A DNA stretch of 64,000 nucleotides, from assembly GCF_025567305.1 (NCBI RefSeq), contig NZ_JAOQJP010000007.1, positions 62,001 through 126,000 on the forward strand, written 5' to 3'. How positions within the stretch are numbered: position 1 is the stretch's first letter; every line of letters starts with the position of its first letter. Source of the stretch: Lentihominibacter butyricus. Lineage in GTDB: Bacteria; Bacillota; Clostridia; Peptostreptococcales; Anaerovoracaceae. This document shows, piece by piece, positions 1 through 8,164 of the stretch. The notes below the pieces were generated by a model. That model had not been told where the DNA came from and made no database searches. It saw only the letters and a list, made by a program, of their open reading frames with translations. The position numbers were made by a program, and so were the translations under genes.

Positions 1-2
1 TG

Positions 3-98
3 ATATCGTCATGTGGTGAAAACTGCGCATGCTGCGGTGCGTCAAAATGCCAAAGGAGAAAAAGCAGCATAGGCATAAAAGATGACAGCGATATATGA
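3..98 (+). CDS. C-terminal fragment of an unknown Cys-rich protein (cut by the window edge)
   Basis: An open frame enters from the left edge and stops at TGA 96-98. The 31 visible residues start with a cysteine cluster (Cys at residues 4, 8, 10, 11 and 16 of the fragment) and end in a basic, then acidic tail. The cysteines could bind metal or an Fe-S cluster, but this is not enough to name a family. Support for a real gene end is indirect: a strong intrinsic terminator lies 60 bases downstream and no other gene explains it. The other two forward frames are closed by nearby stops. Confidence 0.3.
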   Translation: MSSCGENCACCGASKCQRRKSSIGIKDDSDI

Positions 99-158
99 AA
101 AGGTGTGATATGTGAGTTTATGCAACATACTGGCAACTGATAAAATTGAAATCATGTT

Positions 159-197
159 CAGCCGTATCAGAAAGAAAACTGATACGGCTGTTTTTTT
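159..197 (+). terminator. Intrinsic terminator
   Basis: A perfect 12-bp stem (arms 159-170 and 179-190) with an 8-base loop is followed directly by seven T. It ends whatever transcript enters from the left edge and insulates the permease gene. Confidence 0.9.
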
Positions 198-238
198 GAG
201 GAAAAACTCCATGCGTGGAAAAAAATTTCATGGCTTGT

Positions 239-347
239 GAAAGAAATTTCTTTCGTATGAGCATATTTTTGCATTCAAATAAGCCTGATCCGAATGTGTC
301 TTTTATGTTTTTTGGATAGAGAAAATCAAAAAATTCTCTGAAATTTC
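239..347. promoter_or_regulatory. Cluster of palindromes, candidate enhancer sites for a sigma-54 activator
   Basis: Three dyads lie 50-170 bases upstream of the sigma-54-like promoter: a perfect 16-bp palindrome GAAAGAAATTTCTTTC (239-254), AGAGAA-N10-TTCTCT (318-339), and GAAATTTC (340-347). Sigma-54 promoters need an enhancer-binding protein bound about 80-200 bases upstream, so the placement fits. The region is AT-rich, where short palindromes arise easily; the 16-bp one is the most convincing. No activator gene is in the window. Confidence 0.4.
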
Positions 348-396
348 AATGTATACAGGCTAGCGAAGATAAGAATTTAATGATTGTTTGTCGAGT

Positions 397-412
397 TGGC
401 ACGATGTTTGTA
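397..412 (+). promoter_or_regulatory. Sigma-54 (RpoN) type -24/-12 promoter for the permease gene
   Basis: TGGCACG-N4-TTGTA matches the -24/-12 consensus TGGCACG-N4-TTGCA at all but one base (GC of the -12 element is GT). Predicted start is near 422-424, leaving a leader of about 100 bases that holds an 8-bp inverted repeat (CGAAAGAT at 426-433 with ATCTTTCG at 473-480). I found no good sigma-A promoter in the leader. Confidence 0.6.
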
Positions 413-526
413 AATATAATATATGCGAAAGATATGAAAGCGATAAAATGCTGGAACTGTCAATCTTTCGTGAAATAATTATTCGTCATAACCAGAAGGA
501 AAAATTTAGTTAAGTGAGGATCAGTT

Positions 527-1930
527 ATGAGTACAAACAATCAGACATTGGAAAAATCATTTAAACAAAGAGACGTCCTTGCCATGGCTTTCGGAACAAT
601 GATAGGCTGGGGCTGGATAATGTTATCAGGTCAGTGGGCAGCTTCAGCTGGTATGCTGGGTGCCATTCTGGCGTACGTAGTAGGAGCAGTGCTCTGCGTA
701 TTCGTAGGTCTCGTATATGCAGAACTTACACCGGCTATCCCTTACACAGGCGGCAGCGTGGTATTCTCCTACAAATCAATGGGTTACTGGCCGGCAGTTA
801 TCGCAGGTCTTGCAACAGCGTTCGCTTATCTGGGCGTTGCAGCATGGGAAGGTCCGGCATTCGCGACAGCTCTGAACTACATCGTGCCTATACCGGAGAT
901 CGGACATCTGTGGACGGTACAGGGCGCTGACGTATGGGTTACAGTATGTCTCGTTTCAGTAGTCGTTTCAGTAATAATCACAATAGTAAACTACTTTGGA
1001 GCAAAGCAGGCAGCAGTATTCCAGACTATCGCAACAGTAGGTCTGATCATCGTTGGTATACTGTTCCTGACAGGCGGTGTTGCATTCGGAGATATGGAAT
1101 ACACTAAGCCGCTCCTCACAGACTTCAAAGGATTCACAGTAGTACTGCTGATGGTTCCTGCAATGTTCGTAGGATTTGACGTTATACCTCAGTCAGCAGG
1201 AGAAATGGATGTGCCTCTCAAGCAGATCCCGAAGATCCTTATCATCTCGATCTGCATGGCAGCTGCATGGTACATGCTGATGATATTCGCAACATGTGTT
1301 TCAGCTCCGACAGAAGTTCGTACAAACGGAGTTATCCCTGTAGCAGATGCAATGGCATACGCTTTCGGAAATCCTATCTGGGGCAAGATCTGTATCGTAG
1401 GTGCAATGTGCGGTATCCTGACAAGCTGGAACGGATTCCTCTACGGCGGAGCAAGAGTACTCTTCTCACTCGCAAATGCGAAGATGCTTCCTGGATTCCT
1501 TGCTAAGGTTCACCCTAAGTATCACACACCAAGCAATGCAGTACTGTTCTGTGGAGCTCTGTCAACATTCTCATGCCTCCTCGGCGCAGGCGCTCTGACA
1601 TGGTTTGTAAATGCAAGCTCATTCGGCGTGGTTATCGTTTACCTGATGGTAACTCTGTCATTCATCTTCCTGAGAGTTAGACAGCCTGAGCTTGAAAGAC
1701 CTTATAAGATCAAACACGCTAAGCTCGTTGGTGCAGTTTCGATCGGCGTTGTATGCTTCTTCGCTTACTTATACCTGCCAATGGGACCTAGCCCTCTGGC
1801 TCCGATCGAATGGGTTCTCGTATGCGGATGGTTCGCATTAGGACTTATCCTGGCTCTCTATGCAAGAGCAAAGAACCGCAACGTTTCTCCGCTCGAAAGA
1901 GAAAGACTGCTGTTTGCAGAACAGAACTAA
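527..1930 (+). CDS. APC-family amino-acid permease
   Basis: The 467-residue protein is a polytopic membrane transporter of the amino acid-polyamine-organocation superfamily, about 12 hydrophobic segments, moving amino acids or amines across the cytoplasmic membrane. Segment 1 carries the typical glycine-rich unwound helix (GTMIGWGWIML, residues about 23-33), and a conserved Glu-Leu-x-Pro stretch follows near residue 65. Substrate cannot be read from sequence. The ATG has a GAGGA ribosome site 6 bases upstream. It is monocistronic: terminators lie on both sides and the promoter looks sigma-54 dependent, which in Clostridia often marks amino-acid or amine catabolism. No catabolic enzyme is adjacent. 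Confidence 0.9.
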   Translation: MSTNNQTLEKSFKQRDVLAMAFGTMIGWGWIMLSGQWAASAGMLGAILAYVVGAVLCVFVGLVYAELTPAIPYTGGSVVFSYKSMGYWPAVIAGLATAFAYLGVAAWEGPAFATALNYIVPIPEIGHLWTVQGADVWVTVCLVSVVVSVIITIVNYFGAKQAAVFQTIATVGLIIVGILFLTGGVAFGDMEYTKPLLTDFKGFTVVLLMVPAMFVGFDVIPQSAGEMDVPLKQIPKILIISICMAAAWYMLMIFATCVSAPTEVRTNGVIPVADAMAYAFGNPIWGKICIVGAMCGILTSWNGFLYGGARVLFSLANAKMLPGFLAKVHPKYHTPSNAVLFCGALSTFSCLLGAGALTWFVNASSFGVVIVYLMVTLSFIFLRVRQPELERPYKIKHAKLVGAVSIGVVCFFAYLYLPMGPSPLAPIEWVLVCGWFALGLILALYARAKNRNVSPLERERLLFAEQN

Positions 1931-2035
1931 GAGCATACAAGAACGGTATATAATAACAATTACAAATTACAATTTACACTTCCAAAACAATTCACCATAT
2001 TGTGTGCCCAATTTTTAATAATTATAACAATACAG

Positions 2036-2078
2036 AAAGCACCCGTCACTGAACCGATTTCATTGACCGGGTGCTTTT
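2036..2078 (+). terminator. Intrinsic terminator after the permease gene
   Basis: A stem pairing AAAGCACCCGTC (2036-2047) with GACCGGGTGCTTT (2065-2077), one mismatch, then a T-rich tail. The A-run on the left arm would let it work on the other strand too. Confidence 0.85.
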
Positions 2079-2152
2079 CTGGCAGGCTGACTTTTTCATT
2101 TTGAACTTGACACCAATTAGTGCAAATGTTACCATTTTAATCAGCAGGTAAA

Positions 2153-2169
2153 ATAATCAGAATGATTAT
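2153..2169. promoter_or_regulatory. Dyad operator-like site at the promoter of the small protein gene
   Basis: ATAATCA-GAA-TGATTAT is a perfect 7-bp inverted repeat overlapping a TATAAT at 2167-2172. It lacks a good -35 at normal spacing, so an activator or repressor bound here is plausible. It resembles AT-rich metalloregulator boxes only loosely. A second possible start signal is TTGACA at 2107-2112 with a poor -10 (TACCAT) 17 bases on. Confidence 0.35.
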
Positions 2170-2205
2170 AATAATATGTTAGATATACATCTGGAGGTTA
2201 TCAAA

Positions 2206-2511
2206 ATGAGCAGAGAAGAAATCATAGCTAAAATAAAAGGAATCGCAGAGAATGAAAAATTCAAGATCGATGCATTTTTCTTCTGTGGTTTCCCGTCAGG
2301 AAAGCCAAATCAGGAACTGATGAAGGCGTGTGAAAAGTTTATCGAAGCAGATGAAGCCGACAAGGCAGATGAAGCTGCAGTAAACGCACTGATCGCAGAG
2401 ATGGAAGCGGCACTCAAGGCTGAATCCGATGTTGCTGAAAAAGACAACATCACGAGCAGCAATGAAGACGTTAAACTCGTCCTTGCAAACAAGGCTGTTC
2501 TTTTCGCATAG
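2206..2511 (+). CDS. Small acidic protein of unknown function
   Basis: I do not recognise this 101-residue protein. It has no signal peptide or membrane segment. The N-terminal third is lysine-rich and helical (MSREEIIAKIKGIAENEKF), followed by a hydrophobic FFFCGFPSGKP turn with the single cysteine, then a Glu/Ala/Asp/Lys-rich helix with DEADKADEAA repeats. Start chosen at 2206 because GGAGG lies 9 bases before it; an in-frame ATG at 2176 has no ribosome site. It stands alone between two terminators, with a dyad at its promoter, which suggests a regulated single-gene unit. Confidence 0.65.
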   Translation: MSREEIIAKIKGIAENEKFKIDAFFFCGFPSGKPNQELMKACEKFIEADEADKADEAAVNALIAEMEAALKAESDVAEKDNITSSNEDVKLVLANKAVLFA

Positions 2512-2543
2512 ACATACATAGATAGAATAATATTGATTTCAGG

Positions 2544-2579
2544 CATGGCTGTTCGGTAAAAGAGCAGTCATGTTTTTTT
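2544..2579 (+). terminator. Intrinsic terminator after the small protein gene
   Basis: An interrupted stem (2544-2554 with 2562-2572) followed by seven T. From here to 2807 the only other structure I see is the reverse-strand terminator at 2651-2692; 2700-2800 is GC-rich with no supported gene. Confidence 0.8.
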
Positions 2580-2650
2580 ATGCAAAGGCGCGGGCTGTGC
2601 AGGTGCGGACGGTCATTGCAGAGCGTCGTTCTGAGGTATCATATGATCAG

Positions 2651-2692
2651 AAAAAAACTGACGTATCGACATATGTTTTGCCGATGCGTCAG
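2651..2692 (-). terminator. Intrinsic terminator of gpmI (reverse strand)
   Basis: CTGACG-ATCG arms (2658-2668 and 2682-2692) pair with one mismatch. On the reverse strand the stem is followed by seven T (A-run 2651-2657), so it ends gpmI transcription about 115 bases past its stop. Confidence 0.85.
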
Positions 2693-2807
2693 CTTGAGCT
2701 CCTCTATATAATGTTATGCGGTTTTCGCATGCAGCCGGTCTGTGAGCTGCCTATCGGGCTGCCGGGGCGACCGCCGGGGGATGTGCCGTATCGCTTACGG
2801 TGATAAG

Positions 2808-4331
2808 CTATACGAGCGGTTTTCCGGTCATTTCCTCAGGGATATCGAGACCCATGAGCTTGAGTATCGTCGGAGCTATATCGCTCAGACGACCGCCGTC
2901 TTTGAGCTGTGAAGGATGGTTGGCGATATGTACGAGCGGAACATCATTCAGCGAATGTGCGGTAACGACATTGCCGTCCTTGTCCAGCATCACGTCAGCA
3001 TTGCCGTGATCCGCCGTCAGCAGTATCTGGCCGTCCTTTGCAAGTATCGCATCAGCGATCTTCGGAACGCATTTGTCGAGAGTCTCTATCGCTTCGACTG
3101 CGGCCTTCATAACACCGGTGTGACCGACCATGTCGGCATTTGCAAAGTTGAGTATGATCAGGTCGTATTTGTCTGTATCGATCGCCTCGAGTACTTTATC
3201 AGTGACTTCATAAGCGCTCATTTCAGGCTGCATGTCATATGTCGCAACCTTAGGCGACGGTATCAGTATGCGGTCTTCGTTCCTGTTCGGAGCCTCGACT
3301 CCGCCGTTGAAGAAGAACGTAACATGAGCGTATTTTTCAGTTTCAGCGATCCTGAGCTGCGTCAGTCCGAGAGATGCGATGTATTCACCGAGAGTGTTGT
3401 GAAGCGTCTCCGGCGGGAATGCCAGCGTAACATCAGGCATTTCGGCATCGTACTGCGTCATGCATATGTAGCAGATGTCCGAGACCTTTTTCTTTCTGTC
3501 AAAGCCGTCAAAATCCTTGTCTACGAACGTCCTGGTGATCTCTCTTGCCCTGTCAGGTCTGAAGTTGAACATGATCATTGCGTCGCCGTCATCTACAGGC
3601 AGTGCGCCGTCAATCACCGTAGGCAGTACGAATTCGTCGTTTTCGTCTCTCTCATAAGCGGCATCGATCGCTTCTTTTCCGGAAGCGGCATGCATGCCTT
3701 TGCCGATAGTCATCGCGTCATACGCCTTTTCCACTCTGTCCCAGCGCTTGTCTCTGTCCATCGCATAGTATCTGCCGGAAATCACGCCGAGCGTGCCGAT
3801 GCCTGCCTTTTCAAAATGACCGGTGAGTATGTCGATGTATTTCTGTGCGCATCTTGGCGGCACGTCACGACCGTCGAGGAAACAGTGCACACACAGCTTT
3901 TCGATATCGTGCTTCTTTGCAAGATCGACAAGAGCCAGCAGATGATTGATGTGGCTGTGCACTCCGCCGTCGGACAGCAGACCGAGCAGGTGCAGTGTCG
4001 AGCCGTTTTTCTTCACGTGATCGACAGCCTTGAGAAACGCCTTGTTTTCAAAGAACGAGCCATCCTCGATCGCCTTCGTTATCATCGTAAGATCCTGATA
4101 TACTATGCGTCCGGCTCCGATATTGAGATGGCCGACTTCAGAGTTGCCCATCTGGCCTTCGGGAAGCCCGACGTCCAGTCCGCAGGCTTTCAGCGATGTT
4201 GACGGATATTTCGCGAATATATCGTCAAGGTGCGGTTTGTCGGCAGCGGCGATAGCGTTGCCGGCCGTTTCTTTATTGAGACCGTATCCGTCTAAGATCA
4301 TAAGCATTGTCGGACGGTTGAATTTTTTCAT
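2808..4331 (-). CDS. gpmI: 2,3-bisphosphoglycerate-independent phosphoglycerate mutase
   Basis: This 507-residue enzyme interconverts 3- and 2-phosphoglycerate in glycolysis, with two Mn2+ ions and a phosphoserine intermediate. The catalytic serine is Ser64 in MGNSEVGHLNIGAGR, a metal-binding Asp is Asp14 in ILDGYG, and the C-terminal metal motif reads LTADHGNADVM. Length matches the family (about 510). It is transcribed alone on the minus strand, divergent from addA, and not inside a gap-pgk-tpi-eno cluster as in many Firmicutes. The ribosome site is a moderate GAGAGG. Confidence 0.97.
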   Translation of the reverse strand: MKKFNRPTMLMILDGYGLNKETAGNAIAAADKPHLDDIFAKYPSTSLKACGLDVGLPEGQMGNSEVGHLNIGAGRIVYQDLTMITKAIEDGSFFENKAFLKAVDHVKKNGSTLHLLGLLSDGGVHSHINHLLALVDLAKKHDIEKLCVHCFLDGRDVPPRCAQKYIDILTGHFEKAGIGTLGVISGRYYAMDRDKRWDRVEKAYDAMTIGKGMHAASGKEAIDAAYERDENDEFVLPTVIDGALPVDDGDAMIMFNFRPDRAREITRTFVDKDFDGFDRKKKVSDICYICMTQYDAEMPDVTLAFPPETLHNTLGEYIASLGLTQLRIAETEKYAHVTFFFNGGVEAPNRNEDRILIPSPKVATYDMQPEMSAYEVTDKVLEAIDTDKYDLIILNFANADMVGHTGVMKAAVEAIETLDKCVPKIADAILAKDGQILLTADHGNADVMLDKDGNVVTAHSLNDVPLVHIANHPSQLKDGGRLSDIAPTILKLMGLDIPEEMTGKPLV

Positions 4332-4390
4332 GATGATTACCTCTCATTAAATATTTTTCTGACTCCTATTATACACCATAAGCCTTTGAA

Positions 4391-4419
4391 TTGTTATGAG
4401 AAAAATTATTTGTTATAAT
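4391..4419 (+). promoter_or_regulatory. Sigma-A promoter of addA
   Basis: TTGTTA (4391-4396), 17-base spacer, TATAAT (4414-4419), ending 36 bases before the addA start codon. Confidence 0.65.
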
Positions 4420-4455
4420 AAACGATATATCATGTAAAGTACGGGGTGGCGCAAG

Positions 4456-7400
4456 ATGCAGTGGACTGATGCACAGAAAAAAACGATAGAGACGAGAGAA
4501 CGGAACATACTGGTGTCGGCGGCGGCGGGATCAGGAAAGACCGCCGTCCTGATAGAGAGGATCAGGAGTCTCGTGCTCGAAGACAAGATCGATATAGACA
4601 GATTCCTGATAACCACATTCACGAACGCTGCGTCGGCAGAGATGAAGGCGCGTCTCGAAAAGTCGATAAGAGAGCAGATGGAGAAGCCTGGAGCAGACAG
4701 ACAGTTCCTGAAGCGCCAGCTGTCACTGATGCCCAGAGCCAGCATCAGCACGTTCCATACATTCGCGCTGGAAGTGATGCGCAGATATTTCTATGTCACG
4801 GATCTGGAGCCGGGTTTCAGGATAGGAGACGATACCGCCGTGTCGATCATGAAGAACGAATCCGTCGACGAGCTGTTCGACATGAGATTCAGCGATGATT
4901 ACGACAGATTTTCAGCTTTTCTCAGAAATTACAGTAGCGACCGCAGCGAGAACAGGATCAAGCAGAACATCATAGCGCTTTACGATGAGATGCGCAGCAT
5001 ACCGCACTATATGACCTGGGCGAAGGAATCCACGGAAAAGCTGGGCAGTGATTCGCCGTCGGCAGCTCTTAAGCTCGACGAGTTCGTTGTGAAAGAGACA
5101 GCGCGCCAGCTGAAAAAGGCTGCAGTGCTTTATGCAAAGGCTGCAGATGTGCTTGAAGAGGCTGGCATAGAAGGTCTTTTCGAAAAGGCGCAGGCCGATG
5201 CGCAGCTGATAGCTGACATGATTTCAGGAGATGGCGAGCGGGATATGTCAGTCCTGTCCCCGGTTGAACGTATCAGTATTTTCGGCAGATTTCTGAGCAC
5301 AGTCAAATTCAATCAGATGAGAGCCACTAAAGACCAGAAGGACGACTATGCCCTGGTTAAAGACCACGTGGCGTCTTTGCGAAAAAACGGCAAGAAGATA
5401 CTGGACGATCTGCGCGGCAGATATTATCAGAGAAGCATGAGCGAATACGACGAGGAGCTTGACCTGCTGTACGATGATACCAGATACCTGACAGGACTCA
5501 TAGAGGACTTTGAGCATATATTCAAGCAGAAAAAAAACGATAAGAACATCGTAGACTTCGATGACGTCATGCATTATGCCATCGACATACTCAGCGATGA
5601 TCTGGTAGCGGCGGAGTACCGCGACAGATTCAGATACATATTCATAGACGAGTTCCAGGACAGCAACATGCTGCAGGAGACGATCATAGGGCGGATCGCA
5701 GGAAAAGACAATCTGTTCATGGTGGGCGACGTCAAGCAGAGCATTTACAAGTTCAGGCTGGCCGAGCCGGAGATATTCAGAGCAAAATATGCGCTTTACG
5801 CACAGGAATCCGAAGAGGAAAGCATCAAGATCGACCTGAGCAACAATTTCAGGAGCAAATATGCAGTGACTGAGACTGTCAACACCGTGTTCGAGCGCAT
5901 AATGGACGGATACGACGGGAATGCCAGACTCAAATGCACGATAGATCATCAGTATCCGGGCATGGACACAGAGTGTCATATAATGTTGCCGGAAACGCAG
6001 GATTCGGGAAACGGCAGCTATGACGATGCGAAGCCTGAGGAGAAGATAATACTGAAGCTGATCCGTGAAAGTCTCGGAAAAGAGATATATGATGTAAAGC
6101 AAGGCGTGTACAGAAATGTGGAGTACCGCGATATCGTCGTGCTTTCCAGAAGCAGATCGGGCATAAAGACGCTGGAGCGCTTCCTGAACAACGAAGGCGT
6201 GCCTGCTTTCGGCGAAAACACGGGCGGATACTTCGAGACAGTCGAAGTCCAGGTGTTTACGAATCTCCTGCGCGTGATAGACAATATCAGTCAGGATATA
6301 CCGCTGATATCCGTGATGAGGTGCCCTGTGTTCGACTTCTCTGTCGAGGAGCTTGCGGCAGTCCGGATAGAATACCGTGACGGCAGCTTTTACGAGGCGG
6401 TGAAGGGATATACAGAAGGTGGGGCGGATGAAGCTCTGAAAGAAAAGCTCAGCCGAATGCTGCAGCAGATAGCGTACTGGAAAGAACTCAAGAACACGAT
6501 AACACTCGAAGAACTCGTGAGGATACTGCTCTACGATACAGGTTACTTTGACTACTGCAGCGGTCTGCCGTCCGGAAAACAGCGTATTTCCAATCTGAGA
6601 CTGCTGGTGGAAAAGGCGGGGCAGTTCGAGCAGACGAGCCACAGCGGGCTTTACGGCTTCATTTCATATATAGAAGCGATGAAGAAAAACAATCTCTCTA
6701 TAGGGGAGGCGAAGGTCATCGGTGAAAATGAGAACGTCGTGCGCGTGATGACTGTCCACAAGAGCAAGGGGCTTGAGTTCCCGGTCGTCATACTGACAGG
6801 GATGGGAAGAAGCATCCGGGCAAGAGGCGCGGGCAGCGGAAGCGTCATGCACAAAGACTTTGCGATCGGCATGCCTCATGTCAATAGAGATGAAAAGTGG
6901 CACAGAAAGACGCTGCTTCAGCGTGTGATCGAGGCGCAGAAGGCGAATGAGGAATTCGAGGAGGAAATAAGGATTCTCTATGTCGCGATGACAAGAGCTA
7001 TGGATCAGCTGCTGCTGACGGGAACGGTGAAGGATCCGCAGAAGCTTGAAGACACGGTTGGTATCGGCAGATCGTTTATCGAGATGGTGTATGGTCCGCT
7101 TACTGATGTGGCAGAGAATGTCGTGATACATGAGGATAGCGAAGAAGACGGCTCGTGTGACGATACGCGCGTCCATTCCAGGGCGCGGATCGCCGACGTG
7201 TTCGGCATGAGCAGGGAGAGTGCTGATGATCGTCTGAGAGAGCTGATAGATGAAAGGCTTTCGTTCGAATATCCTTATATGGATGTTTCGGGAGTGAAAT
7301 CGAAGTATTCGGTAACGGAGCTCAACAGGCTCAGACAGGAGGAACTGGCTGAAAATGCCGGAAAAGATGCGGACGTGATGTCAGACATATATGCAAAGGC

Positions 7401-7983
7401 TGCAGCCGGCGAACTGCCGGACGGACGCGGTGAACGCAGTACGACTCTCGCACAGCCTGCATTTTCCATGGAAAGAGACAGAATAAGCAGCATGCAGACC
7501 GGTACGCTGATGCATCTTGTTGTCGAAAAGCTCGACTTTGCGGAAGCGGCGGCGCATGGCCGGCAGTACATCAGAGAGACCATTGACAGACTGTGTGAGG
7601 ACGGTACGATAACGGATGAAGAAGCCGCTGCGGTGCGTATAGATAATATAGAAGCGTTTTTCCGCGGAGAGCCGGGAAAGCGCGCAGCGATGTCAAAGCA
7701 TCTGTACAAGGAGCGCGAATTCATACTCCGCAGGAATGTAAAGGGAGCAGACACGATCGTGCAGGGTATCATAGACTGCTATTTCGAAGAGGAAGACGGC
7801 ATCGTGCTTATCGATTACAAGAACAGCTATGCGGGAAACGAAGAACGTGAGCGTGAGCTCGTGCGGATGTATGAAGGTCAGATAGACATATACAGAGAGG
7901 CGCTGGAAATCGCATCCGGAAAGCCTGTGAAGGAGGCGTACCTGTATCTGTTCGGATCGAAAAAGTTCATCGCGGTAAAATGA
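4456..7983 (+). CDS. addA: AddA, helicase/nuclease subunit of AddAB
   Basis: AddA is the ATP-driven 3'-5' helicase and nuclease subunit of AddAB, which resects double-strand breaks for RecA. Visible in order: Walker A SAAAGSGKT (residues 21-29), Walker B FIDEFQDSN (about 396-404), VGDVKQSIYKFR (about 422), LSNNFRS, the late helicase motif VMTVHKSKGLEFPVV, and the C-terminal nuclease core with GIIDCY and LIDYKNS (Asp1120, Lys1122) and a downstream Q-Y pair. Length 1175 is normal (B. subtilis about 1230). The partner addB, normally immediately upstream, is absent: the neighbour is gpmI on the other strand. A 181-base gap then separates addA from hrcA. Confidence 0.95.
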   Translation: MQWTDAQKKTIETRERNILVSAAAGSGKTAVLIERIRSLVLEDKIDIDRFLITTFTNAASAEMKARLEKSIREQMEKPGADRQFLKRQLSLMPRASISTFHTFALEVMRRYFYVTDLEPGFRIGDDTAVSIMKNESVDELFDMRFSDDYDRFSAFLRNYSSDRSENRIKQNIIALYDEMRSIPHYMTWAKESTEKLGSDSPSAALKLDEFVVKETARQLKKAAVLYAKAADVLEEAGIEGLFEKAQADAQLIADMISGDGERDMSVLSPVERISIFGRFLSTVKFNQMRATKDQKDDYALVKDHVASLRKNGKKILDDLRGRYYQRSMSEYDEELDLLYDDTRYLTGLIEDFEHIFKQKKNDKNIVDFDDVMHYAIDILSDDLVAAEYRDRFRYIFIDEFQDSNMLQETIIGRIAGKDNLFMVGDVKQSIYKFRLAEPEIFRAKYALYAQESEEESIKIDLSNNFRSKYAVTETVNTVFERIMDGYDGNARLKCTIDHQYPGMDTECHIMLPETQDSGNGSYDDAKPEEKIILKLIRESLGKEIYDVKQGVYRNVEYRDIVVLSRSRSGIKTLERFLNNEGVPAFGENTGGYFETVEVQVFTNLLRVIDNISQDIPLISVMRCPVFDFSVEELAAVRIEYRDGSFYEAVKGYTEGGADEALKEKLSRMLQQIAYWKELKNTITLEELVRILLYDTGYFDYCSGLPSGKQRISNLRLLVEKAGQFEQTSHSGLYGFISYIEAMKKNNLSIGEAKVIGENENVVRVMTVHKSKGLEFPVVILTGMGRSIRARGAGSGSVMHKDFAIGMPHVNRDEKWHRKTLLQRVIEAQKANEEFEEEIRILYVAMTRAMDQLLLTGTVKDPQKLEDTVGIGRSFIEMVYGPLTDVAENVVIHEDSEEDGSCDDTRVHSRARIADVFGMSRESADDRLRELIDERLSFEYPYMDVSGVKSKYSVTELNRLRQEELAENAGKDADVMSDIYAKAAAGELPDGRGERSTTLAQPAFSMERDRISSMQTGTLMHLVVEKLDFAEAAAHGRQYIRETIDRLCEDGTITDEEAAAVRIDNIEAFFRGEPGKRAAMSKHLYKEREFILRRNVKGADTIVQGIIDCYFEEEDGIVLIDYKNSYAGNEERERELVRMYEGQIDIYREALEIASGKPVKEAYLYLFGSKKFIAVK

Positions 7984-8082
7984 AAAGCGATGTGCAGGAC
8001 GACGGATATTTTACAATGTTTTTTATTTTTAAAATGAATGATAAAAAATACCGGTAAACGATAAAAAATTTTGAAATAAGTG

Positions 8083-8111
8083 TTGACAATATACCCATTG
8101 GGTGGTAAATT
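8083..8111 (+). promoter_or_regulatory. Sigma-A promoter of the hrcA operon
   Basis: Perfect TTGACA (8083-8088), 17-base spacer, TAAATT (8106-8111). The transcription start should fall about 8118, just before the CIRCE operator, so bound HrcA would block initiation. Confidence 0.85.
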
Positions 8112-8121
8112 TAAACTGTAG

Positions 8122-8148
8122 TTAGCACTCGAAGACAATGAGTGCTAA
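8122..8148. promoter_or_regulatory. CIRCE operator (HrcA binding site)
   Basis: TTAGCACTC-N9-GAGTGCTAA with no mismatch to the consensus. HrcA, encoded directly downstream, binds it and represses the operon until heat or misfolded protein titrates GroEL. It is the only CIRCE I find in the window, so tig-clpP-clpX-lon are not under it. Confidence 0.98.
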
Positions 8149-8164
8149 CAACAGGAGGCCTAAG

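Noticed and set aside
2916..4202. 428-codon open frame antisense to gpmI
   Set aside because: It lies wholly opposite a clear gpmI, gives an odd Val/Arg/Cys/His-rich protein with no motif, and has no ribosome site; it is an antisense shadow of GC-biased codons.
5248..6642. 464-codon open frame antisense to addA
   Set aside because: Antisense shadow with no recognisable domain; addA motifs are intact across the interval.
8138..8164. Upstream ATG for hrcA
   Set aside because: The ATG sits in the CIRCE operator with no ribosome site; AGGAGG precedes the ATG at 8165.
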